Source of the DNA: Panacagrimonas sp041603235
GTDB taxonomy: Bacteria; Pseudomonadota; Gammaproteobacteria; Nevskiales; Nevskiaceae
Length of the DNA: 64,000 bases
Direction: 5' to 3'
Assembly: GCA_041603235.1 (NCBI GenBank)
Contig: JBFIES010000001.1
Coordinates: 860,364-924,363 of the forward strand
Every line of letters begins with the position of its first letter. The stretch's first letter is position 1. The position numbers and the translations under genes were made by a program. Below the pieces are notes generated by a model. That model was not told the origin of the DNA, ran no database searches, and was given only the letters and a program-made list of their open reading frames with translations. Below are positions 50,915-59,684 of this stretch, piece after piece.

Positions 50915-52300
50915 TCAGCGGGCGACTGGCTTGATTCCTGAACCACTTCCACTGCGACCACGGCCGCCCTTACCGCCACCGTCCAGCCCCTTCAGGTTGG
51001 CCTTCTTAAGCAGGCCGTCATACTGGTGAGACATCAGGTGGGCCTGCAGCTGCGCCATGAAGTCCATGATCACGACCACAGTAATCAGCAATGAGGTGCC
51101 TCCGAATGCAAAGGGCACGTTCGCGTAGGCAATCATGAACTCGGGCATCAGGCAGATGATGGTGATGTAGGCCGCTCCGGCAACCGTCAGTCTCGTCAGC
51201 ACTTGATCGATGTACTTCGCGGTCTGCGCACCAGGGCGAACGCCCGGGATAAAGGCACCTGACTTCTTAAGGTTCTCGGCTGTTTCGCGAGAGTCAAACA
51301 CCAGCGCGGTGTAGAAAAAGCAGAAGAAGATGATCATCGAGGCGTACAAAACGCCATGCAGCGCCTGCCCCGGAGAAAGCGCGTTGGCAATTTCCTGTAC
51401 GAAACTGCTGGTGCTGCCGTCTGCGCCGAAGAGCTGGGCCAGTGTTGCAGGGAACAGAATGATGGATGACGCAAAGATCGGCGGGATGACGCCAGACATG
51501 TTCAGCTTCAGAGGCAAATGCTGAGTCTGAGCAGCGAACATCTTGCGTCCCTGCTGCCGACGCGCGTGATGTACCGGGATACGACGCTGCGCACGTTCTA
51601 CGTAGACAACTGCGAAGGTCACGGCGACCGTCAGGACTGCAAGCACGATCACCAGCGCTGGGTTAAGCGAGCCTTCGCTCACCAGCTGTGCCGTGGAACC
51701 AACGGCAGGAGGCAGACCCGCAATGATGCCGGCGACAATGATGATGGACATGCCATTACCGATGCCGCGCTCAGTGATCTGCTCACCCAGCCACATCAGG
51801 AACATGGTGCCTGTCACCAGTGAAACGGTGGCAGTGAAAACAAATCCGAAGCCTGGCGCAATCGCGACGCCGCTCTTCTGCAGCGCGGCTGAGGCACCGA
51901 TCGCCTGGAAAATGGCGAGGCCAAGCGTTCCGTAGCGGGTGTACTTGGTCAGCTGGCGACGGCCGGATTCACCCTCTTTCTTGAGCTCCTTGAGCTTAGG
52001 GACCGTCGCACTCAACAGCTGCACAATGATCGATGCAGAGATGTAGGGCATGACGCCGAGCGCCATGATCGAGAGTCTCTCCAGCGCGCCTCCGGAAAAC
52101 ATGTTGAACATGTCGAGGATGGAGCCACGCGTCTGGTCGAACAATGCGGCGAGCTGTGCCGGGTCAATTCCCGGAACCGGGATGAAGCTTCCGATTCTGA
52201 ATACGATCAAAGCGCCAATCAGGAAAAACAGCCGACCGCGTACCTCTCCAATCTTGGAGAGGTCAGGAACGGTTCCGGTATTGGCGGGCGACTTGGCCAT
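50915..52300 (-). CDS. secY: SecY protein translocase subunit
   Basis: 461 residues, ten membrane helices. It forms the Sec channel with SecE and SecG. Landmarks are GSFIPVPGID, NMFSGGALERLSIMALGVMPYISASI, LPLKLNMSGVIPPIFASSI and the cytoplasmic loop with SGAFIPGVRPG. The C-terminus carries an unusual Gly/Ser/Arg-rich tail (about 442-461) after LKKANLKGLDGG. It is the usual spc-operon partner of rplO, 17 bp away. Confidence 0.97.
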   Translation of the reverse strand: MAKSPANTGTVPDLSKIGEVRGRLFFLIGALIVFRIGSFIPVPGIDPAQLAALFDQTRGSILDMFNMFSGGALERLSIMALGVMPYISASIIVQLLSATVPKLKELKKEGESGRRQLTKYTRYGTLGLAIFQAIGASAALQKSGVAIAPGFGFVFTATVSLVTGTMFLMWLGEQITERGIGNGMSIIIVAGIIAGLPPAVGSTAQLVSEGSLNPALVIVLAVLTVAVTFAVVYVERAQRRIPVHHARRQQGRKMFAAQTQHLPLKLNMSGVIPPIFASSIILFPATLAQLFGADGSTSSFVQEIANALSPGQALHGVLYASMIIFFCFFYTALVFDSRETAENLKKSGAFIPGVRPGAQTAKYIDQVLTRLTVAGAAYITIICLMPEFMIAYANVPFAFGGTSLLITVVVIMDFMAQLQAHLMSHQYDGLLKKANLKGLDGGGKGGRGRSGSGSGIKPVAR

Positions 52301-52317
52301 GATGGTGTTTAGCGAAT

Positions 52318-52755
52318 TTACTCGGCGATTGAGCCGCCTGCGGCGGTCACAGCTTCACGCGCACCGGCGGTCAGCTTCAGGCCCTTGAGGCTCACTTTGC
52401 GGCTGAGTTCACCCGACTTGATCACCTTGACGGTCAGCGCCTTTGCCGGCACAACGCCAGCCGCCTTCAGGGCAGCAACGTCGATATCGCCTTCCGCCTT
52501 GATCTTCTGCAGGTCTGAAAGACGCACTTCAGCGGTCAGTCCGAGCAGCGGGGAATTGAATCCGCGCTTGGGGAGGCGACGCTGAATCGGCATCTGGCCG
52601 CCTTCGAAGCCCATCTTGCCGCGTCCACCCTTACGGGCGCGCTGCCCTTTATGTCCGCGGCCGGCAGTCTTGCCGAAGCCGGAGCCCATGCCACGACCCA
52701 CGCGAACGCGCTCGGTCTTGGATCCCTCGGCTGGTTTGATCGTATTGAGTTTCAT
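52318..52755 (-). CDS. rplO: 50S ribosomal protein L15
   Basis: 145 residues. Start ATG 52755 gives the family N-terminus MKLNTIKPAEGSK; in-frame ATGs at 52770 and 52785 would add 5-10 residues but have no better ribosome site. The Gly-rich basic region GRGMGSGFGKTAGRGHKGQ and the GFEGGQMPIQRRLPKRGF block are intact. Confidence 0.96.
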   Translation of the reverse strand: MKLNTIKPAEGSKTERVRVGRGMGSGFGKTAGRGHKGQRARKGGRGKMGFEGGQMPIQRRLPKRGFNSPLLGLTAEVRLSDLQKIKAEGDIDVAALKAAGVVPAKALTVKVIKSGELSRKVSLKGLKLTAGAREAVTAAGGSIAE

Positions 52756-52793
52756 TTTCTCGATTTCCATATCTGCACTGGTCATGAGTCGAC

Positions 52794-52985
52794 TTATCCG
52801 ACGTCTTCGACTTTGAGCAGATAAGCAATTCGGTTGACCATGCCCATGACTTCAGGCGTTGCAACCAGGACCCGGCTTGAATTGGTTTTACGCAGACCCA
52901 GACCGCGGATGCAGTCGCTGTGATTCTTGAGGCGACCGTGCGGGCTCTTGATCAACGTGAGCTTGATTTGCTTGTGGGTTGTCAT
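52794..52985 (-). CDS. rpmD: 50S ribosomal protein L30
   Basis: 63 residues, usual length. LTLIKSPHGRLKNHSDCIRG followed by LGLRKTNSSRVL is the family core. It lies between rpsE and rplO as in other gammaproteobacteria; 11 bp from rpsE. Confidence 0.96.
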   Translation of the reverse strand: MTTHKQIKLTLIKSPHGRLKNHSDCIRGLGLRKTNSSRVLVATPEVMGMVNRIAYLLKVEDVG

Positions 52986-52996
52986 GATTGGCGACC

Positions 52997-53509
52997 TCAG
53001 GCGACGAGTTCGTCGAGCGACTTACCGCGCTTGGCGGCAATCTCGGACGGCATGTTCATGTTCTTCAGGCCTTCAAGTGTCGCCCGAACCATGTTGATGG
53101 GGTTGCGAGAACCAAATGATTTCGCGAGCACGTTCTGCACGCCTGCCACTTCAAACACAGCGCGCATGGCGCCGCCGGCAATGACACCCGTACCATCAGA
53201 TGCTGGGCGCATGAACACCTTGGTTGCACCATGGATGCCCCAGATTTCGTGCTGCAGGGTCAGTCCCTTGAGCGGCACGCTGATCATGTTCTTGCGGGCC
53301 TGCTCCATCGCTTTCGAAATGGCTTGCGGCACTTCGCGCGCCTTTCCGTATCCGAATCCGACGCGGCCTGCGCCATCGCCCACAACAGTCAAGGCGGTAA
53401 AGGCGAACTGCTTACCACCCTTCACGGTCTTGCTGACACGATTGACGGTGATCAGCTTTTCCTTGAAATCGCCGCCCTGTTGGTCGTCGTACTGATTTTG
53501 TTGAGCCAT
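52997..53509 (-). CDS. rpsE: 30S ribosomal protein S5
   Basis: 170 residues. The N-terminal dsRBD-like domain contains LITVNRVSKTVKGGKQF, followed by GFGYGKAREVPQAI and the C-terminal GTGVIAGGAMRAVFEVAG and NPINMVRATLEGL blocks. S5 supports decoding fidelity. A short Gln/Asp-rich leader (MAQQNQYDDQQGGD) precedes the core. 3 bp from rplR. Confidence 0.97.
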   Translation of the reverse strand: MAQQNQYDDQQGGDFKEKLITVNRVSKTVKGGKQFAFTALTVVGDGAGRVGFGYGKAREVPQAISKAMEQARKNMISVPLKGLTLQHEIWGIHGATKVFMRPASDGTGVIAGGAMRAVFEVAGVQNVLAKSFGSRNPINMVRATLEGLKNMNMPSEIAAKRGKSLDELVA

Positions 53510-53512
53510 AAC

Positions 53513-53869
53513 TTAAAACTCCAGGCCGGCTTCACGCGCGGCGTCTGCCAGCGCTTGAACGCGGCCGTGGTATTTGAATCCGGAACGATCAAAGGCAACT
53601 CTGGAAATGCCGGCAGCCTTTGCACGTTCCGCGAGTGCGGCGCCAACTTTCTTAGCTGCTTCCACATTGCCAAGGCTCTTGAGGCCTTCGGCGACGGACT
53701 TTTCCAACGTGGAGGCTGCGACCAGAGTGCTGGAGCAGTCTGGTGCAATGATCTGTGCGTAGATATGACGCGGAGTGCGATGAACCGTCAAACGGTTCTC
53801 ACTCAGCCTGCGGATGTGGTATCGCGTGCGCTTTGCGCGGCGCAGACGGGATGATCTTTTGTCTTTCAT
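53513..53869 (-). CDS. rplR: 50S ribosomal protein L18
   Basis: 118 residues. 5S rRNA-binding protein. Start ATG 53869 gives MKDKRSSRLRRAKRTR, the usual basic N-terminus; the frame opens further upstream into the 94-bp gap after rplF, but without similarity. The C-terminus VAFDRSGFKYHGRVQALADAAREAGLEF is split as residues 91-118 and is intact. The rplF-rplR gap holds no recognisable gene. Confidence 0.96.
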   Translation of the reverse strand: MKDKRSSRLRRAKRTRYHIRRLSENRLTVHRTPRHIYAQIIAPDCSSTLVAASTLEKSVAEGLKSLGNVEAAKKVGAALAERAKAAGISRVAFDRSGFKYHGRVQALADAAREAGLEF

Positions 53870-53963
53870 ATATCGACTCGACTCTTGAGGAGTGCTGCTT
53901 CTTTTGCCGGCGAACCCGGATGTCCAGGCCGCTCGCCAAGTCACTCAAATTGTTTGCAAGCGC

Positions 53964-54494
53964 TTACTTCTTCTTGGCTTCCTTCATCACCACGCGCTCA
54001 TCGGCGTAGCGAACACCCTTGCCCTTGTAGGGCTCAGGCGGACGATAGCTGCGCAGATCTGCTGCCACCTGCCCAACCATTTTCTTGTCGGCACCCTTGA
54101 TGACGATCTCTGTCTGCGTCGGGGTCTCAACCGAAATCCCGTCAGGGATTGGATAGTCTACAGGGTGTGACAGGCCAACCTGAAGGTTCACCTTGTTTCC
54201 CTGTACGGCTGCGCGATATCCGACGCCAATCAGCGTGAGCTTCTTCTCGAAACCTGCCGTTACACCGATCACCATGTTCTGGATCAATGCACGTGCTGTT
54301 CCAGACATCATCGTGCTCTTTTCCTGTGACGCCTGGGCAATGTTCAGCTCATTGCCGTTGATCTCAACGGCCACTCCGCCCGGCAACGCCAAGCTGAGGG
54401 AGGCTTTGGCGCCCTGCACGGTCACCTGACCATTATCTGAGGTGATTTGCACACCCGCCGGAATTGTGACCGGCATTTTTGCTACGCGAGACAT
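53964..54494 (-). CDS. rplF: 50S ribosomal protein L6
   Basis: 176 residues. Start ATG 54494 gives MSRVAKMPVTIPAGV, the standard N-terminus; the frame is open upstream into rpsH. The two L6 repeats are complete, with the signature PEPYKGKGVRYADE near the C-terminus. It supports the factor-binding stalk base. Confidence 0.97.
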   Translation of the reverse strand: MSRVAKMPVTIPAGVQITSDNGQVTVQGAKASLSLALPGGVAVEINGNELNIAQASQEKSTMMSGTARALIQNMVIGVTAGFEKKLTLIGVGYRAAVQGNKVNLQVGLSHPVDYPIPDGISVETPTQTEIVIKGADKKMVGQVAADLRSYRPPEPYKGKGVRYADERVVMKEAKKK

Positions 54495-54519
54495 TTCTAC
54501 GCTTCCCTTGAAAAGAGTG

Positions 54520-54915
54520 CTAGCTGACGACGCAAAGCACTTCACCGCCCTGGCCGCTGGCCCGAGCCTGCTTGTCCGTCACCACACCCGCTGGTGTGGA
54601 AATAATGGCAACTCCGAGACCACCCAGTACAGTCGGGATCTCATCCTTGCTCTTATACACACGAAGAGACGGTGTGCTGACACGCCGGATGGTTTCGATA
54701 ACTGGTTTTCCGTCGTAGTACTTGAGGGCAACGGTCATCGTTTTCTTGCTGCCTTCAGCGCTCACGTCGTAGCCCAGAATATAACCTTCGTCCTGAAGGA
54801 CGTTGGCAATTGATTCCTTGAGCTTGGAGGACGGGCTCTTAATGGTCTTTTTGCGCGCCGACTGACCATTGCGAATGCGGGTCAGAAAATCAGCGACTGG
54901 ATCGGTCATGGACAT
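54520..54915 (-). CDS. rpsH: 30S ribosomal protein S8
   Basis: 131 residues. Primary 16S rRNA binder; in enterics also the translational repressor of the spc operon. It begins MSMTDPVADFLTRIRNGQ and ends GLGVAIISTPAGVV followed by GGEVLCVVS. 18 bp after rpsN. Confidence 0.97.
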   Translation of the reverse strand: MSMTDPVADFLTRIRNGQSARKKTIKSPSSKLKESIANVLQDEGYILGYDVSAEGSKKTMTVALKYYDGKPVIETIRRVSTPSLRVYKSKDEIPTVLGGLGVAIISTPAGVVTDKQARASGQGGEVLCVVS

Positions 54916-54933
54916 ATATTTTCTTCCTTATCC

Positions 54934-55239
54934 TTACCAGCTGGCCATCTTCAGACCGGGGACTTCGCCCCGCATCATGGCTTCGCGCAACTTATGGCGG
55001 CCCAGGCCGAACTTGCGGTAAACACCGCGAGGACGGCCTGTGATCGCACAGCGCTTACGCTGCCGGGTATAGCTGCCATCGCGTGGCAGCTTCTGCATCT
55101 GAATCGAGGCTGCCTGCTTGTCTTCGTAGCTCGCGTTTGGATCCTTGAGGATCGCGCGCAGCTTCTCGCGCCGTGCTGCGTACTTGGCGACGAGTGCTTC
55201 GCGCTTCTTCTCGCGCTCGATCATGTTGCGTTTTGCCAT
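54934..55239 (-). CDS. rpsN: 30S ribosomal protein S14 (zinc-free form)
   Basis: 101 residues, the longer form without the CXXC zinc ribbon. MAKRNMIEREKKREALV opens it, and CAITGRPRGVYRKFGLGRHKLREA is the family core (residues 64-87), ending KMASW. 13 bp from rplE. Confidence 0.97.
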   Translation of the reverse strand: MAKRNMIEREKKREALVAKYAARREKLRAILKDPNASYEDKQAASIQMQKLPRDGSYTRQRKRCAITGRPRGVYRKFGLGRHKLREAMMRGEVPGLKMASW

Positions 55240-55252
55240 TTGCTAGACCGCC

Positions 55253-55813
55253 TTACTTACGGAACGGAAATCCGAAGGACTCGAGCAGTGCTCGACCTTC
55301 TTCGTCATTCTTGGCCGTGGTGGTGAAAGTGATGTTCATTCCGCGCATCGCGTCGATCTTGTCGTAGTCGATTTCCGGAAAAATAATTTGTTCAGTGATG
55401 CCGAAATTGAAGTTGCCACGACCATCAAATCCCTTCGGCGGAATTCCGCGGAAATCACGGATTCGCGGCAAGGAGATGCAGATCAGGCGCTCCAGGAAAT
55501 CGTACATGCGTTCGGCGCGCAGCGTGACTTTCACACCAATCGGCATGTTGTCGCGAATCTTGAACGTTGCGATGGACTTGCGCGTCTTGGTCACGATGGG
55601 CTTCTGGCCCGAAATCGCAATCATGTCAGCGACCGCATTTTCAATAATCTTCTTGTCCGCTGCTGCCTCGCCCACACCCATGTTAAGGGTGATCTTGCTG
55701 AGACGCGGTACCGCCATTGCATTGCAGCCGAGCTTCTCTTTCAGCGCGGGTGCGATGCGTTCGCGATAGTCCTTCTGCATCGTTGGGACATTCTGGTTTG
55801 CTTGACTCGCCAT
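55253..55813 (-). CDS. rplE: 50S ribosomal protein L5
   Basis: 186 residues. 5S rRNA-binding protein at the central protuberance. Start is one of two adjacent ATGs (55813 or 55816). Core: YRERIAPALKEKLG, KITLNMGVGEAAADKK, RDFRGIPPKGFDGRGNFNFG and MNITFTTTAKNDEEGRALL. 13 bp from rplX. Confidence 0.97.
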   Translation of the reverse strand: MASQANQNVPTMQKDYRERIAPALKEKLGCNAMAVPRLSKITLNMGVGEAAADKKIIENAVADMIAISGQKPIVTKTRKSIATFKIRDNMPIGVKVTLRAERMYDFLERLICISLPRIRDFRGIPPKGFDGRGNFNFGITEQIIFPEIDYDKIDAMRGMNITFTTTAKNDEEGRALLESFGFPFRK

Positions 55814-55826
55814 CATTCTTGCTCGA

Positions 55827-56153
55827 TTAACCGTCCACCAATTCCTGGTTGGACTTGAAATAACGGACCTTGCGGCGGTTCTCGCCCTCGCCCTCGAAGC
55901 GGAAGCCAACACGATCACCCTTGGAGGCTTTCGCGTTCCAGAGCATCACGTTTGCTGCCTGGATCGGCATTTCCTTTTCCACGATCCCGCCAGGAGAGCC
56001 GGCATTGGGGTCGCCTTTCTGGTGCTTCTTGACGATGTTGATGCCTTCGACCATCAGCTTGCCGTCAGCACGTACCGCTGTGACGGTGCCACGGCGAGAT
56101 TTGTCTCGGCCCTTGATGACGACGACATCGTCGCCCTTGCGAATCTTGTTCAT
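55827..56153 (-). CDS. rplX: 50S ribosomal protein L24
   Basis: 108 residues. KOW domain at the N-terminus: KIRKGDDVVVIKGRDKSRRG, then VEGINIVKKHQK. One of the two initiators of large-subunit assembly. 12 bp from rplN. Confidence 0.97.
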   Translation of the reverse strand: MNKIRKGDDVVVIKGRDKSRRGTVTAVRADGKLMVEGINIVKKHQKGDPNAGSPGGIVEKEMPIQAANVMLWNAKASKGDRVGFRFEGEGENRRKVRYFKSNQELVDG

Positions 56154-56165
56154 GGTGTTTCAGCC

Positions 56166-56531
56166 TCAGATAACTTCTGGCGCCAACGACACGATCTTCA
56201 TGAACCGGTCGCGCAGTTCACGCGTAACTGGCCCGAAGATTCGGGTACCGATCGGATCCAGCTTGCTGGTCAGAAGGACCGCAGCATTATTGTCGAATCG
56301 AATCGCCGAGCCGTCAGGACGTCGCACGGGATGCCGGGTGCGAACCACAACGGCATCATGCACCTCACCCTTCTTGACCTTGCCGCGCGGGATGGCGTCT
56401 TTGACTGTGACTTTGATCAGGTCACCGACATTCGCGTAGCGACGATAGGTTGAGCCCTTGACCTGGATCACCTGCATGAGCTTGGCGCCGCTGTTGTCAG
56501 CCGCCAGCACAAAGGATTCTTGTTGAAGCAT
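56166..56531 (-). CDS. rplN: 50S ribosomal protein L14
   Basis: 121 residues. Family core VLAADNSGAKLMQVIQVKG, the basic GDLIKVTVKDAIPRGKVKKG segment and the end FMKIVSLAPEVI are intact. L14 contacts 16S rRNA at an intersubunit bridge and binds RsfS. It opens the spc operon order, 20 bp after rpsQ. Confidence 0.97.
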   Translation of the reverse strand: MLQQESFVLAADNSGAKLMQVIQVKGSTYRRYANVGDLIKVTVKDAIPRGKVKKGEVHDAVVVRTRHPVRRPDGSAIRFDNNAAVLLTSKLDPIGTRIFGPVTRELRDRFMKIVSLAPEVI

Positions 56532-56551
56532 CGGACCAGTTCCTCGGGGAC

Positions 56552-56848
56552 TTAGGCGTGGTGATTAAGCACTTCGACCAATTTGAAGTGCTTGCTACGG
56601 GAAATCGGACGGGTCTCGACGATAGCAACCAGATCGCCTTCCTTGGCGACACTGCCTTCGTCGTGAGCGTGGAGCTTGGTGGATCGACGCATGATCTTTC
56701 CGTACAGAGGATGCTTCACACTGCGCTCCACGAGCACGGTGATTGTCTTATCCATCTTGTTGGAGATGACTCTACCAACCACTCGGCGCTTGCTCTTCTC
56801 GACCTGCTCAACAACTTGTTGGGTCGGCTGGGTATCGGTATCGCTCAT
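56552..56848 (-). CDS. rpsQ: 30S ribosomal protein S17
   Basis: 98 residues. An OB-fold 16S rRNA binder, RRVVGRVISNKMDKTITVLV with YGKIMRRSTKLHAHDE and the end SRSKHFKLVEVL. An N-terminal acidic extension (MSDTDTQPTQQVVEQVEKS) makes it longer than the ~84-residue enteric form. Start ATG 56848 sits one base after the rpmC stop. Confidence 0.96.
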   Translation of the reverse strand: MSDTDTQPTQQVVEQVEKSKRRVVGRVISNKMDKTITVLVERSVKHPLYGKIMRRSTKLHAHDEGSVAKEGDLVAIVETRPISRSKHFKLVEVLNHHA

Positions 56849-56849
56849 T

Positions 56850-57050
56850 TCACTTGACCTTTGCATTCAACAGCGTCAGCACCCGTGCGACCTTCTTGCG
56901 AGCATCGCGAGCGAGGTGCGACTGGTTCATCTGCCCCATGGAAGCCTGCATGCGCAGGTTGAACTGTTCGCGACGAAGCGCAGCCAGCTCTTCCTTAAGG
57001 CCAGACGCGTCTTTATCGCGCAGTGATTTGACGTAATCAGCGGTTTTCAT
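56850..57050 (-). CDS. rpmC: 50S ribosomal protein L29
   Basis: 66 residues. Helical-hairpin protein near the exit tunnel. Start ATG 57050 gives MKTADYVKSLRDKD; the frame opens upstream within rplP. Core LKEELAALRREQFNLRMQ and the C-terminal ARDARKKVARVLTLLNAK are intact. Its start shares one base with the rplP stop (TGATG). Confidence 0.96.
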   Translation of the reverse strand: MKTADYVKSLRDKDASGLKEELAALRREQFNLRMQASMGQMNQSHLARDARKKVARVLTLLNAKVK

Positions 57051-57463
57051 CAGAGAATCGTCCGGGTAACAAACGTGGACTTGACGCACAGCTTCGCGGA
57101 CGCGAGCTTGAATGCCTGGCGGGCGTCAGCTTCAGAGACACCCTCCATTTCATAGAGCATGCGTCCTGGCTGAACCTTGGCCACCCAATATTCGACATTG
57201 CCTTTACCAGAACCCATTCGGACTTCCAAAGGCTTCTTGGTGACAGGCACATCCGGGAACACCCGAATCCAGAGCTTGCCACCGCGCTTGACGTAACGCG
57301 TGATGACACGACGGGCAGCTTCAATCTGGCGGGCGGTAATCATGCCGCGCTCAGTTGCCTTCAAACCGTACTCGCCAAAACTGACCTTGTTGCCGGTCAG
57401 GGCAAGACCGGTGTTGCGGCCTCTCTGCTGCTTTCTAAACTTCGTTCGCTTGGGCTGCATCAT
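57050..57463 (-). CDS. rplP: 50S ribosomal protein L16
   Basis: 137 residues. Helps place A-site tRNA. It begins MMQPKRTKFRKQQRGRNTG, and the first of two adjacent ATGs is chosen because AGGAG lies 9 bases upstream. Core block RKLWIRVFPDVP-like (GGKLWIRVFPDVPVTKKPLE) is present. 38 bp after rpsC. Confidence 0.97.
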   Translation of the reverse strand: MMQPKRTKFRKQQRGRNTGLALTGNKVSFGEYGLKATERGMITARQIEAARRVITRYVKRGGKLWIRVFPDVPVTKKPLEVRMGSGKGNVEYWVAKVQPGRMLYEMEGVSEADARQAFKLASAKLCVKSTFVTRTIL

Positions 57464-57501
57464 GGCAGCGGGCTCCTAATAGAATTACTTGACGTGAAGG
57501 A

Positions 57502-58188
57502 TCAGGCGGCGGCGGTGTCAGCCGCTTCTTCCTTCTTGTTGCTGCGACGCTCATCAAAGACTTCGCCGCTGAACACCCAGACCTTGACACCGATAATGCC
57601 GTAGGTGGTCTTGGCTTCTGCAGTCGCGTAGTCAACATGCGCGCGAAGCGTATGAAGGGGCACGCGACCTTCGCGATACCACTCGACTCGTGCAATTTCG
57701 GCGCCGTTAAGGCGTCCGCCAACCTGGATCTTGATGCCTTGGGCACCCTGTCGCAGCGCGTTCTGCACTGCGCGCTTCATGGCGCGTCGGAACATGATTC
57801 GACGCTCCAACTGCTGGGCAACACTTTCTGCGATCAGCTGTGAGTCGAGCTCAGGCTTGCGAATCTCTTCTACCGAAATGTGAACGCTCTCGGGCTTGAG
57901 CCCCATGCGTACGGCCACTTCGCGCTTCAGCTTCTCGATGTCTTCGCCTTTCTTGCCGATGACGATGCCGGGACGCGCCGTGGCGATGGTCACGCGGGCC
58001 GACTTGCTCGGGCGCTCAATCTTGATCTTCGACACAGAGGCCGCAGCGAGCTTCTTTTTCAGAAACTCGCGTACCTGCATGTCTTTGGCCAGGTTCTTCA
58101 CATAGGCTTCGCCTTCGGCGTACCAGTTTGAAGTCCACTTGGTGCTGATGCCGAGGCGGAAGCCGTTGGCGTTAACTTTATGACCCAT
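57502..58188 (-). CDS. rpsC: 30S ribosomal protein S3
   Basis: 228 residues. Head protein of the 30S subunit at the mRNA entry site. MGHKVNANGFRLGISTKWTS opens it; the KH domain has VTIATARPGIVIGKKGEDI, and the C-terminal domain contains GRLNGAEIARVEWYREGRV. 2 bp from rplV. Confidence 0.97.
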   Translation of the reverse strand: MGHKVNANGFRLGISTKWTSNWYAEGEAYVKNLAKDMQVREFLKKKLAAASVSKIKIERPSKSARVTIATARPGIVIGKKGEDIEKLKREVAVRMGLKPESVHISVEEIRKPELDSQLIAESVAQQLERRIMFRRAMKRAVQNALRQGAQGIKIQVGGRLNGAEIARVEWYREGRVPLHTLRAHVDYATAEAKTTYGIIGVKVWVFSGEVFDERRSNKKEEAADTAAA

Positions 58189-58190
58189 GA

Positions 58191-58526
58191 TCAGTTTCCG
58201 TCTGACACACGCACGGTCACGTGCGAAGTGCGCTTGAGAATTCGGTCGGCGCGGCCTTTGGCACGCGGGCTGATGCGTTTCATTACCGGACCCTGATCAA
58301 TCATGATTTCAGAAATCCGCAGTTCGTCAATATCGGCGCCATCGTTGTTTTCAGCGTTCGCAATAGCGGAGTCGAGAACTTTCTTGATGATGCCGGCGGC
58401 GCGCTGGTTGGAGAACTTGAGAATGTTGATGGCCTCATCAACCTTCTTGCCGCGCACCATGTCAGCAACCAGGCGGCCCTTCATCGGAGAAAGACGCACA
58501 AACTTCAATACGGCTTGCGTATTCAT
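58191..58526 (-). CDS. rplV: 50S ribosomal protein L22
   Basis: 111 residues. Lines the exit tunnel. LKFVRLSPMKGRLVADMVRG opens the core; VDEGPxMKR-type segment reads MIDQGPVMKRISPRAKGRA, ending RTSHVTVRVSDGN. 3 bp after rpsS. Confidence 0.97.
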   Translation of the reverse strand: MNTQAVLKFVRLSPMKGRLVADMVRGKKVDEAINILKFSNQRAAGIIKKVLDSAIANAENNDGADIDELRISEIMIDQGPVMKRISPRAKGRADRILKRTSHVTVRVSDGN

Positions 58527-58529
58527 GAT

Positions 58530-58805
58530 TTAGCGACCTCCCTTCTTGTCGCCACCGTGACCCTTGAAGGTCCGGGTCGGCGCAAACTCGCCAAGCTTAT
58601 GTCCGACCATGTTCTCTGTAACGAACACAGGAATGTGCGCGCGACCGTTATGCACCTGCAGGGTCAGGCCCACGAACTCGGGAGTGACCATTGATCGACG
58701 CGACCAGGTCTTGATCGGCTTCTTCACGCGGCTACCCGCCATGTCCGCCACCTTCTTTTCGAGATGGTGATCAACAAACGGGCCTTTCTTGAGGGAACGC
58801 GGCAT
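58530..58805 (-). CDS. rpsS: 30S ribosomal protein S19
   Basis: 91 residues. MPRSLKKGPFVDHHLEKKV, the WSRRSMVTPEFVGLTLQVHN segment and the C-terminal HKLGEFAPTRTFKGHGGDKK are intact. S19 forms an intersubunit bridge with S13. 37 bp after rplB. Confidence 0.97.
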   Translation of the reverse strand: MPRSLKKGPFVDHHLEKKVADMAGSRVKKPIKTWSRRSMVTPEFVGLTLQVHNGRAHIPVFVTENMVGHKLGEFAPTRTFKGHGGDKKGGR

Positions 58806-58842
58806 TTCTATCTCACAATTGCTTTAGTCGTTTCGCGGGCGA

Positions 58843-59673
58843 TTACTTCTTGCGACGCGCGCGAACGATGAATTTCTGCGTGCGCTTGTTGTTGCGGGTC
58901 TTCTTACCCTTGGTCTGCTGGCCCCAAGGCGTAACCGGATGCGGATTACCCTGACCAGACTTACCTTCACCACCACCGTGCGGGTGATCAACCGGGTTCA
59001 TCACCACACCGCGGACGGTGGGACGAATACCCTTCCAACGCTTCGCACCGGCCTTGCCGTACTGGCGAAGGTTGTGCTCGCTGTTGCCAACCTCACCGAC
59101 AACGGCGCGGCAATCAGAGTGAATCTTGCGCATCTCACCAGAGCGGAGACGCAGTGTTGCGTAATTGCCTTCTCGAGCAACCAGCTGTACCGCAGCGCCA
59201 GCGGAGCGCGCAATCTGCGCACCTTTGCCGGGTCGCATTTCAATGCAATGAACCGTGGTACCCAGCGGAATATTGCGCATCGGCAGCGCATTGCCCGGCT
59301 TGATTGGCGCGTCCTTGCCAGACTTCAGCTCGTCGCCAGCGACGACGCCGCGCGGCGCAATAATGTACCGGCGTTCGCCGTCTGCATAGCAGAGCAGCGC
59401 CAGATGCGCTGAGCGATTGGGATCATACTCAATGCGCTCTACCTTGGCGGCAATACCGTCCTTGCTGCGCTTGAAGTCGATGACGCGGTAGTGTTGCTTG
59501 TGACCGCCGCCGCGATGGCGCGTGGTGATTCGACCGTTGTTGTTGCGGCCGCCGTCCGGCTTGTTGGTTTCCAACAAGGGAGCATGGGGCGCACCTTTCC
59601 ACAGGCCAGGCGTCAGCACCTTGACCTGGTGGCGTCGGCCGGGAGATGTCGGTTTTGCTTTGATCAATGGCAT
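58843..59673 (-). CDS. rplB: 50S ribosomal protein L2
   Basis: 276 residues. Conserved core near the peptidyl transferase centre; the C-terminal block RGVVMNPVDHPHGGGEGKS with its conserved histidine is intact, as are KPTSPGRRHQVKV at the N-terminus and GRNNNGRITTRHRGGGHK. 11 bp after rplW. Confidence 0.98.
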   Translation of the reverse strand: MPLIKAKPTSPGRRHQVKVLTPGLWKGAPHAPLLETNKPDGGRNNNGRITTRHRGGGHKQHYRVIDFKRSKDGIAAKVERIEYDPNRSAHLALLCYADGERRYIIAPRGVVAGDELKSGKDAPIKPGNALPMRNIPLGTTVHCIEMRPGKGAQIARSAGAAVQLVAREGNYATLRLRSGEMRKIHSDCRAVVGEVGNSEHNLRQYGKAGAKRWKGIRPTVRGVVMNPVDHPHGGGEGKSGQGNPHPVTPWGQQTKGKKTRNNKRTQKFIVRARRKK

Positions 59674-59684
59674 GGCTTAAATCC